A program made the position numbers and the translations under genes. From Betaproteobacteria bacterium (GTDB lineage Bacteria > Pseudomonadota > Gammaproteobacteria > Burkholderiales > SG8-41), in assembly GCA_025363575.1 (NCBI GenBank), contig JANYDM010000004.1, positions 69,246-133,245 of the forward strand: 64,000 bases of DNA, read 5' to 3'. Position 1 is the first letter of the stretch; every line of letters begins with the position of its first letter. The notes beneath the pieces are model-generated. The model was not told where the DNA came from. It saw only the letters and a program-made list of their open reading frames with translations, and ran no database searches. This document shows positions 56,357 to 64,000 of the stretch, in pieces.

Positions 56357-57766
56357 TTACAGGCTGTAATACATATCGAACTCGACCGGATGGGTCGTCA
56401 TGCGGAAGCGCGTGACTTCTTCCATCTTGAGCGCGATGTAAGCGTCGAGCATGTCGTCCGAGAAGACGCCGCCAGTGGTCAGGAAGCCGCGGTCTTTGTC
56501 GAGATGCTCCAGCGCCATGTCGAGCGACGAGCAGACATTCGGCACCTTCTTCGCCTGCGACGGCGGCAGGTCGTAGAGGTTCTTGTCGATCGGATCGCCG
56601 GGATGGATCTTGTTCTGCACGCCGTCCAGACCCGCCATCATCATCGCGGTGAAAGCAAGATACGGGTTCGCCGTCGGGTCCGGAAAGCGAATTTCCACGC
56701 GGCGCGCTTTCGGATTGGTCACGTACGGAATACGGCAGGATGCAGAACGGTTGCGTGCCGAGTATGCCAGGTTGATCGGCGCTTCGAAGCCGGGCACCAG
56801 GCGCTTGTACGAGTTGGTGCCGGGATTGGTGATCGCGTTGAGCGCCTTGGCATGCTTGATGATGCCACCGATGTAGAACAGCGCGAATTCGGACAGGCCT
56901 GCATAGCCGTTGCCGGCGAACAGGTTCTCGCCGCCTTTCCAGATCGACTGGTGCACGTGCATGCCGGAGCCGTTGTCCCCGACCACCGGTTTGGGCATGA
57001 ACGTCGCGGTCTTGCCATAGGACGAGGCAACCATCTGCACCGTGTATTTCAGAATCTGGTTCCAGTCGGCGCGCTTCACCAGCTTTTCGAACTTGGTGCC
57101 GATCTCGCATTGGCCGGGCGCCGCCACTTCGTGGTGGTGCACTTCGACTTCTACCCCCTGCTGTTCGAGCGCGATGCACATTGCGTTGCGAATGTCCTGC
57201 AAAGAGTCGACCGGCCCGACCGGAAAGTAACCGCCCTTGACCGGCGGACGGTGTCCCATGTTGCCGCCTTCGATATCTTCGCCGGAACTCCATGGCGCTT
57301 CTTCCGACTTGATCTTGACCGAGGAACCGGACATGTCGACGTTCCAGGTAACCGAATCAAAAATGAAAAATTCGGGTTCCGGGCCAAAGTAAGCGGTGTC
57401 GCCCAGGCCGGACGACTTCAAATACGCTTCGCCGCGCTTGGCGATGGAGCGCGGATCGCGATCGTAGCCTTTGCCGTCGGACGGCTCGATCACGTCGCAC
57501 GAGATGTTGAGCACCGGCTCGTCGGTGAACGGGTCCATGCGCGCCGAATCCGGGTCCGGCATCAGCAGCATGTCGGAGGCTTCGATGCCTTTCCAGCCCG
57601 CGATCGACGAGCCGTCGAAGGCATGGCCGTCGGTGAATTTCTCTTCGTTGAACGCCTTAGCGGGGACCGATACGTGCTGCTCCTTGCCGCGCGTGTCCGT
57701 AAACCTGAAATCGACAAACTTGACTTCGTTGTCTTTGACCATCTTCATTACATCGGCTACCGCCAT
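56357..57766 (-). CDS. glnA: Glutamine synthetase type I
   Basis: Assimilates ammonia into glutamine with ATP. ATG 57766 gives [10 protein letters not shown] and 469 residues, the GSI length. The frame opens further up, but GGGAG precedes this ATG. The family segments [18 protein letters not shown] and R-I-P are present, and the adenylylation tyrosine is in K-N-L-Y-D-L-P-P near residue 398, so activity is likely controlled by GlnE. Transcription is likely sigma-54/NtrC driven (see promoter). Confidence 0.98.
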   Translation of the reverse strand: MAVADVMKMVKDNEVKFVDFRFTDTRGKEQHVSVPAKAFNEEKFTDGHAFDGSSIAGWKGIEASDMLLMPDPDSARMDPFTDEPVLNISCDVIEPSDGKGYDRDPRSIAKRGEAYLKSSGLGDTAYFGPEPEFFIFDSVTWNVDMSGSSVKIKSEEAPWSSGEDIEGGNMGHRPPVKGGYFPVGPVDSLQDIRNAMCIALEQQGVEVEVHHHEVAAPGQCEIGTKFEKLVKRADWNQILKYTVQMVASSYGKTATFMPKPVVGDNGSGMHVHQSIWKGGENLFAGNGYAGLSEFALFYIGGIIKHAKALNAITNPGTNSYKRLVPGFEAPINLAYSARNRSASCRIPYVTNPKARRVEIRFPDPTANPYLAFTAMMMAGLDGVQNKIHPGDPIDKNLYDLPPSQAKKVPNVCSSLDMALEHLDKDRGFLTTGGVFSDDMLDAYIALKMEEVTRFRMTTHPVEFDMYYSL

Positions 57767-57826
57767 TGTTTTCTCCCTTACGAGTGCTTGTTTATCAAAA
57801 ACGGACAATTCCGGATTGCTTGATTC

Positions 57827-57842
57827 AGCACGAAATATGCCA
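57827..57842 (-). promoter_or_regulatory. Sigma-54 promoter of glnA
   Basis: On the minus strand TGGCAT, five bases, GTGCT matches the sigma-54 consensus TGGCAC-N5-TTGCW, with the obligatory GG and GC at correct spacing. The start site would be near 57815, giving a leader of about 50 bases before the glnA ATG. The -12 element departs at one position (G for T). Confidence 0.7.
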
Positions 57843-57903
57843 TGCCCAAAACCAGGGAAAACATTGTGCCATAAGCGATTTTGGGTGGCACGAGAAGTCG
57901 CGC

Positions 57904-57920
57904 CGCACCGCTTTTGTGCA
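57904..57920 (-). promoter_or_regulatory. NtrC enhancer site 1 upstream of glnA
   Basis: The minus strand reads TGCAC, seven bases, GTGCG. The E. coli glnAp2 NtrC site is TGCAC, seven bases, GTGCA, so nine of ten conserved positions match. It lies about 90 bases upstream of the predicted start site, a normal enhancer distance. The activator NtrC is encoded in the same cluster. Confidence 0.7.
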
Positions 57921-57933
57921 AAATCGCGCCGGC

Positions 57934-57950
57934 CGCCCCTTTAAGGTGCG
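57934..57950 (-). promoter_or_regulatory. Weaker second NtrC-like site upstream of glnA
   Basis: The minus strand reads CGCAC, seven bases, GGGCG, matching seven of the ten conserved positions of the NtrC site, 30 bases (about three helical turns) from site 1. Such phasing favours cooperative binding, but the half-sites are weak. Confidence 0.4.
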
Positions 57951-58009
57951 AGTGGCCGGCCGCCACTTAGGCGTAAAATTTTGCTTTTAACCCCAGATAG
58001 AGAAACCAC

Positions 58010-58462
58010 ATGGCCGGCATCGATGAAATTTTGAAAACGGCGCGAGCACGGGCGCGCGAGAATGCCTTGCCGTACGAGGGTGCATTGCTGCCCGCGGAGG
58101 CGCAGGCACTGCTGCAACAGAAACCGGGGGCCAAGCTCGTGGATGTGCGCAGCCGCGCCGAGCTCGATTTCGTCGGCCGCGTTCCCGGCGCTGTGGAAAT
58201 CGAATGGAAAAGTTATCCGGGCATGCAGCCAAATCCGCAATTCGTCGAGCAGCTCACGCAAAAGGTCCCGCTCGACGCGACCGTGATGTTCCTCTGTCGC
58301 AGCGGCGGCCGTTCGCATGAAACCGCGCTCGCTGCGGAACAAGCGGGCTATCGCGACGCTTACAACGTGCTGCAGGGGTTCGAAGGCGATCGCGACGACA
58401 AGGGCCACCGCAACACCGTCGGCGGCTGGCGCGCCCAAGGCCTGCCGTGGGCGCAAAGCTGA
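58010..58462 (+). CDS. Rhodanese-like domain protein
   Basis: A 150-residue single rhodanese domain. The active loop is C-R-S-G-G-R-S near residue 96, with L-V-D-V-R-S-R-A-E near residue 45 as the second family motif. It could transfer sulphur, but the acceptor is unknown. Divergent from glnA, whose NtrC sites lie in the shared intergenic region. A TAGAGAAACC sequence precedes the ATG, with no strong ribosome-binding site. Confidence 0.9.
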   Translation: MAGIDEILKTARARARENALPYEGALLPAEAQALLQQKPGAKLVDVRSRAELDFVGRVPGAVEIEWKSYPGMQPNPQFVEQLTQKVPLDATVMFLCRSGGRSHETALAAEQAGYRDAYNVLQGFEGDRDDKGHRNTVGGWRAQGLPWAQS

Positions 58463-58474
58463 GCGGCGTTGCTG

Positions 58475-58536
58475 AGTGATTGAGTGATTTGAATAGATGG
58501 GCATCAATAACCTAATCCCCTAATCACTTGATCACT
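58475..58536. repeat. Inverted repeat with AGTGATT words between the rhodanese gene and uppP
   Basis: Left arm 58475-58489 holds AGTGATT twice in tandem, and right arm 58522-58536 is complementary at 13 of 15 positions. The right side continues with a third TGATCAC unit to 58543. It lies between two convergent genes and resembles the dyads at 10010-10057 and 47976-48064 in being built from short GTGAT/ATCAC words. Confidence 0.65.
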
Positions 58537-58548
58537 TGATCACGCCCC

Positions 58549-59370
58549 TCAAGCCTGCCAGCTCACGAGACCAAAGTAACCGGTCGCCAGCACGACAATA
58601 CCGAATGCAATGCGGTACCAGGCAAATGGCGTGAAATCGTGGCTTGCGATGTAGCGCAACAACCAGCGCACGCACAAAAATGCTGTCGCAAACGACACCA
58701 TCATTCCCACCGCGAAAAGGCCGATATCTCCGGCGTCGAACAGCGCGCGGTTTTTGCATAGATCGTAGGCGCCGGCGGCGATCAGCGTCGGCACCGCCAG
58801 AAAAAAAGAAAATTCAGTGGCGGCGCGCCGTGACAATCCGAACAGCAGGCCGCCGACGATCGTAGCGCCTGAACGCGACGTGCCGGGGATCAGCGCGAAC
58901 GCTTGCGCGCAACCAACTTTCAGCGCATCGAGCCACGACATATCGTCAACGCTCTGCACGCGGATCACGTGCGTCCGCCGTTCTGCCCACAGGATGATCA
59001 GGCCGCCGACAATGAAAGCCACCGCGACCGGCACCGGCTTGAACAACGCCGCCTTGATGTATTTTCCGAACGCGAGGCCGAGCACGGCCGCCGGCAGAAA
59101 CGCAATCGCGAGATTGAGCGCGAACCGCTGCGCCTTGCGGTCGTGCGCGAGGCCGGTAACGAGATGCGCGAAGCGCGCGCGATATTCCCAAACGATCGCC
59201 AGCATCGCGCCTGTCTGGATCACGATCTCGAATATCTTGCCTTTTTCGTCGTTGAAGCCGAGCAATTGTCCGACGACGATCAAGTGTCCGGTGCTGGAAA
59301 CCGGCAGGAATTCGGTCAGGCCTTCGACCGCGCCGAGTATGATGACCTTGATCCACAGCATGAAATCCAT
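58549..59370 (-). CDS. uppP: Undecaprenyl-diphosphatase UppP (BacA)
   Basis: Inner-membrane phosphatase that regenerates undecaprenyl phosphate for peptidoglycan synthesis. [15 protein letters not shown] near residue 16 and [10 protein letters not shown] near 170 are the two active-site motifs. About eight membrane segments and ~273 residues are typical. M-D-F-M-L-W-I-K (59370) is chosen. M-R-A-M at 59379 is an alternative. It is divergent from the MNIO gene. Confidence 0.96.
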   Translation of the reverse strand: MDFMLWIKVIILGAVEGLTEFLPVSSTGHLIVVGQLLGFNDEKGKIFEIVIQTGAMLAIVWEYRARFAHLVTGLAHDRKAQRFALNLAIAFLPAAVLGLAFGKYIKAALFKPVPVAVAFIVGGLIILWAERRTHVIRVQSVDDMSWLDALKVGCAQAFALIPGTSRSGATIVGGLLFGLSRRAATEFSFFLAVPTLIAAGAYDLCKNRALFDAGDIGLFAVGMMVSFATAFLCVRWLLRYIASHDFTPFAWYRIAFGIVVLATGYFGLVSWQA

Positions 59371-59486
59371 TGCTCGCATTGTAACTGCAAACTGCCTGCG
59401 TATTCATGCGCCGGACGGCGCGCTAAACTGTCGCAGCATCCGCTGCGCTGCAAGCGTGCATATTGGATTGCGAATAACCAGACTCC

Positions 59487-60311
59487 ATGCAACCTGAATT
59501 GACATCGCTCGCGGGCATTGGCTTTCGCGCCGCGCACTACCGGCAGTTTGTCGAGGGCAGCCCGCGCGTCGGCTGGCTCGAGGTGCACAGCGAGAATTAT
59601 TTCGGCGACGGCGGATACGATCTGCATGTACTCGAGCACGTGCGGCGCAATTACCCGCTGAGCCTGCACGGCGTCGGACTGTCGCTGGGATCCGCCGACG
59701 GTCTGCGCGAAATGCACCTCGCAAAATTGCAGCGCCTGGTCGCGCGCGTCGACCCCTTGCTCGTATCCGAACACCTGTGCTGGGGTGCATACGGCGACCG
59801 TCATTTCAACGACCTCCTGCCCCTGCCTTATACCGAAGAAGCGCTCGCTCTGATGGCAAACCGCGTCGATCAGGTGCAGGCCCGGTTAGGGCGCCGCTTA
59901 CTGGTCGAAAACGTTTCGAGCTATCTGCAATATCGCGATTCGACAATTCCGGAGCTCGAGTTCATCGCCGCCCTCGCGCAGCGCAGCGGCTGCGGGGTGC
60001 TGCTCGATATCAATAATCTTTACGTGAATTCAATCAATCACAGTTTCGACGCGGCCGCCGCACTGGCTGCCTTGCCCGCGCAGAGTGTCGATGAGATTCA
60101 CCTCGCCGGGCACACGCGCAACGCGCTTTGCCTCATCGACGACCACGGCTCGCGCGTCACTGACGAGGTGTGGCGACTGTATCAGGCCGCGCTTGCGCGC
60201 TTCGGCGCCAGGCGCACGCTGATTGAATGGGACACCCGCATTCCCGAACTCGAAGTGCTGCTCGACGAAGCGCGCAAAGTCGAAACATTGCTGGCGCCCG
60301 CGCATGCCTGA
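59487..60311 (+). CDS. DUF692 / MNIO-family iron enzyme, BufB-like
   Basis: Multinuclear non-haem iron-dependent oxidase (TIM-barrel). Characterised relatives modify cysteines of ribosomal peptides, including bufferins, to thiooxazoles. Family blocks and metal-ligand candidates are all present: [55 protein letters not shown] and I-E-W-D-T. The length of 274 residues is normal. It overlaps by 8 bases the DUF2063 gene, its usual partner. No DUF2282-type precursor gene is seen in the 107 bases upstream or anywhere nearby, so the substrate is unknown. Confidence 0.92.
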   Translation: MQPELTSLAGIGFRAAHYRQFVEGSPRVGWLEVHSENYFGDGGYDLHVLEHVRRNYPLSLHGVGLSLGSADGLREMHLAKLQRLVARVDPLLVSEHLCWGAYGDRHFNDLLPLPYTEEALALMANRVDQVQARLGRRLLVENVSSYLQYRDSTIPELEFIAALAQRSGCGVLLDINNLYVNSINHSFDAAAALAALPAQSVDEIHLAGHTRNALCLIDDHGSRVTDEVWRLYQAALARFGARRTLIEWDTRIPELEVLLDEARKVETLLAPAHA

Positions 60312-61083
60312 CCTCGCTGCCCTTCAGGACTTGGTCAGCACCGCGTTGAGCGACAGCGCGCGCAGCCAAAATGCACTGCCGTTGATTGCTGGCGATCCCG
60401 CCCGCGCGCGCGACCGCCTCGCAATATATCGCGCCAACATTGTTGCGAACGCGGCGCTCGCGTTGGCAGCGGCCTATCCGATCGTGCGCAAGCTGGTCGG
60501 CGCGGAATTCTTCGCCGGCCTTGCGCACGCGTACCTCGACGCACATCCTTCACCCAGCGGTGACCTCAATGCGTTCGGCGCGCAACTCGCGGAGTTCGTG
60601 CGCGCGTTTGCACCCGCGCAAGCGCTGCCTTATCTGGCCGACGTCGCACGTTTGGAATGGCTCGTGCACAGAGCGCACTATGCCGCCGACCATGCGCCGC
60701 TCGACGTTAGCCGGCTCGCTTCAATACGCGAAAATGAGTATCCGCGACTGAAGCTGACGCTGCACCCGGCAGTCGCCACATTGTCGTCGGCGTGTCCGCT
60801 CTTTCGCCTGTGGGAAGTGCACCAGGACGACTATCGCGGCGAGATAGCGGCCGACCTCGGCAGCGGCGGGGAAGCGATCGTCGTCTGCCGTCCGCAGTAT
60901 CGCGTGACGGTCGCGAAACTATCGCGCGCGGAAGCAGTTTTTCTCGACGCGGCCGCGCAGGGCGAACTTCTCGGCGTTGCACTGGAACGCGCGCTCGCCG
61001 CACATGACGGATTCGATCTCGCAGCGAGCCTGCAAAACTGGACCGCGGCGAATATCATCGTCGCGCTGGACGTAGCCGCGTGA
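60304..61083 (+). CDS. DUF2063 partner protein, BufC-like
   Basis: A 259-residue protein that normally accompanies DUF692 enzymes and probably binds the precursor peptide. The N-terminal DUF2063 domain begins D-L-A-A-L-Q-D-L-V and includes [12 protein letters not shown] and [16 protein letters not shown] second C-terminal beta-rich region follows (V-V-C-R-P-Q-Y-R-V). The ATG overlaps the end of the MNIO gene, so the two are made together. The gene ends at a terminator. Confidence 0.9.
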   Translation: MPDLAALQDLVSTALSDSARSQNALPLIAGDPARARDRLAIYRANIVANAALALAAAYPIVRKLVGAEFFAGLAHAYLDAHPSPSGDLNAFGAQLAEFVRAFAPAQALPYLADVARLEWLVHRAHYAADHAPLDVSRLASIRENEYPRLKLTLHPAVATLSSACPLFRLWEVHQDDYRGEIAADLGSGGEAIVVCRPQYRVTVAKLSRAEAVFLDAAAQGELLGVALERALAAHDGFDLAASLQNWTAANIIVALDVAA

Positions 61084-61090
61084 AAACAAG

Positions 61091-61114
61091 ACGGCCGCGG
61101 AAGCGGCCGTTTTT
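61091..61114 (+). terminator. Rho-independent terminator after the MNIO pair
   Basis: An 8-bp perfect stem ACGGCCGC (61091-61098) and GCGGCCGT (61103-61110) with a GGAA loop, followed by T residues to 61114. It lies 8 bases after the BufC-like stop and between convergent genes, so it may serve thiC as well, though its reverse side has only a broken T-run. Confidence 0.85.
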
Positions 61115-61132
61115 GGGGAACGCAAACCACCG

Positions 61133-63172
<2,040 letters not shown>

Positions 63173-63246
63173 TTCAAGCTACTGGAATTATGTGATAATT
63201 GCAAGCTCGAATCACCCCCTGATCAATCGTGTTTCAAGGCGCAATC

Positions 63247-63924
63247 ATGAACGCTCCTATGGATGTCGAACGCGCGCGCTTCAACATGGTGGAACAGCAG
63301 ATCCGCACCTGGGAAGTGCTCGACCAGAACGTGCTGGATTTGCTGTTCGCCGTGCGGCGCGAGGATTTCGTGCCCGCGCAGTACCGCAGCCTCGCTTTCG
63401 TCGACATGGAAATTCCGCTGACGGGCAGCGCCAATACCGGCGAGCGCATGCTCGCGCCCAAGCTGGAAGCGCGCATGCTGCAGGAGCTTGCGATCAAGCG
63501 CTCCGATCGCATACTCGAAGTCGGCACCGGCAGCGGCTATATGACGGCGCTGCTGGCGCGGCGCGGCGCGCATGTCACGAGCGTCGAAATTAATCCGGCA
63601 TTGAGCGCCGCGGCGGCCGCCCGCTTGAGCGCGCACGACATCACGAACGTCACCCTCGAAATCGGTGATGCCGCGCACGGCTGGCAGCAGGGCGCGCCGT
63701 ATGACGCGATCGTGCTCACTGGTTCCGTGCCCGTACTGACGGAAGAATTTCAGCGCAGCCTCAAGCCCGGCGGACGCCTGCTTGCCGTCGTGGGCGAAGC
63801 GCCCGTCATGTCAGCGCGCCTGACGACGTGCGCAAGCGGCGGCGCGTGCAGCGCGGTTACGCTGTTCGAAACGTGCATACCGGCGCTGCGCAACGCGACG
63901 CAACCTGCAAGGTTCGTATTTTGA
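63247..63924 (+). CDS. pcm: Protein-L-isoaspartate O-methyltransferase-like protein
   Basis: SAM-dependent enzyme that repairs isoaspartyl residues. Motif I is L-E-V-G-T-G-S-G-Y-M-T-A near residue 82, with V-E-I-N-P post-I near 102. Substrate recognition F-N-M-V-E-Q-Q-I-R and V-R-R-E-D-F-V-P near the N-terminus are typical. The length of 225 residues is normal. ATG 63247 is preferred to 63229 for length. The stop overlaps a TTG start of the next gene, so it is coupled to the rhodanese. Confidence 0.9.
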   Translation: MNAPMDVERARFNMVEQQIRTWEVLDQNVLDLLFAVRREDFVPAQYRSLAFVDMEIPLTGSANTGERMLAPKLEARMLQELAIKRSDRILEVGTGSGYMTALLARRGAHVTSVEINPALSAAAAARLSAHDITNVTLEIGDAAHGWQQGAPYDAIVLTGSVPVLTEEFQRSLKPGGRLLAVVGEAPVMSARLTTCASGGACSAVTLFETCIPALRNATQPARFVF

Positions 63925-64000
63925 TCGGTGAATTGCAGGCGACGGCCTTGCAGCAGTGGCTCGCTGATAAAGCGCGCGGCGCGCCGCTGATCCTGGACGT
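63921..64000 (+). CDS. Rhodanese-like domain protein, truncated by the window end
   Basis: The frame from TTG 63921 reads I-G-E-L-Q-A-T-A-L-Q-Q-W-L-A-D-K-A and then A-P-L-I-L-D-V, the beginning of a rhodanese domain. It overlaps the pcm stop (TTGA). A rhodanese gene after pcm is a common betaproteobacterial order. Only about 26 codons are visible, so the active-site Cys is outside the window. Confidence 0.7.
   Translation, partial: MIGELQATALQQWLADKARGAPLILD

Noticed and set aside
56390..57823. Plus-strand open frame of 477 codons opposite glnA
   Set aside because: A shadow of glnA, which has full glutamine synthetase motifs. The plus-strand product has a His/Arg/Val bias only.
57856..57871. 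Second sigma-54 promoter candidate for glnA (TGGCAC, five bases, TTTCC)
   Set aside because: The -24 half is perfect, but the -12 half lacks the essential GC. The candidate at 57827-57842 has both.

Overview
The window is a GC-rich, densely packed chromosomal segment of a betaproteobacterium. I infer this from gene order: mrdA-rodA-rlpA, hslVU, dapF-DUF484-xerC, lpxL divergent from metK, ahcY-metF behind an SAH riboswitch, yqgE-ruvX-pyrR-pyrB-pyrC', and glnA-ntrB-ntrC. No rRNA, tRNA, transposase, phage gene or CRISPR array was found. About 64 protein genes were identified, almost all housekeeping. The first (mrdA) and the last (a rhodanese) are cut by the window edges.

Layout. 1-3207: cell elongation and septal peptidoglycan genes (mrdA, rodA, rlpA). 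3217-5157: the HslVU protease with a sigma-32-like promoter. 5157-9653: a metal (probably zinc) operon of DUF2946 protein, outer-membrane barrel, ZnuA, ZnuB and a CDF exporter, with no ATPase gene. 9789-15542: yidD, then a minus-strand run of rlmI, xerC, DUF484, dapF, a CoA-binding protein, a GNAT and lpxL. 15644-19731: the activated-methyl cycle (metK, SAH riboswitch, ahcY, metF) and a DUF427 gene. 19877-24748: a signalling island of two secreted CsgG/LpoB-like proteins, a transmembrane Ser/Thr kinase and a convergent cyclase-FHA protein. 24806-29944: an HTH-aminotransferase fusion, ttcA, a pteridine-reductase-like SDR, an NDUFAF7-type methyltransferase and a dihaem cytochrome.

29945-40723: GSTs, cca, an NDUFA9-like protein, slt, ilvA, rpiA, sixA, yggX, argA and rsmE. 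40827-45297: the Trk potassium system and photolyase. 45432-53103: pyrimidine genes with a degenerate dihydroorotase, prlC followed by a dispersed repeat, a DUF4124-glutaredoxin and xthA. 53124-57950: nitrogen control (ntrC, ntrB, a DUF4124 protein, glnA) with a sigma-54 promoter and NtrC sites. 58010-64000: a rhodanese, uppP, an MNIO (DUF692)/DUF2063 pair, thiC behind a TPP riboswitch, pcm and a truncated rhodanese.

The best candidates for something undescribed are the MNIO-partner pair with no visible precursor peptide (59487-61083), the kinase/cyclase-FHA/CsgG-like cluster (19877-24748), and the HTH-aminotransferase fusion with a palindromic operator (24806-26345). Several intergenic repeats are also unexplained: 16-22 bp stems at three gene ends, a roughly 114-bp repeat that includes the prlC stop codon, and 27-bp tandem repeats across the trkH stop codon. 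All functional calls come from reading motifs and gene context. No database search was run.
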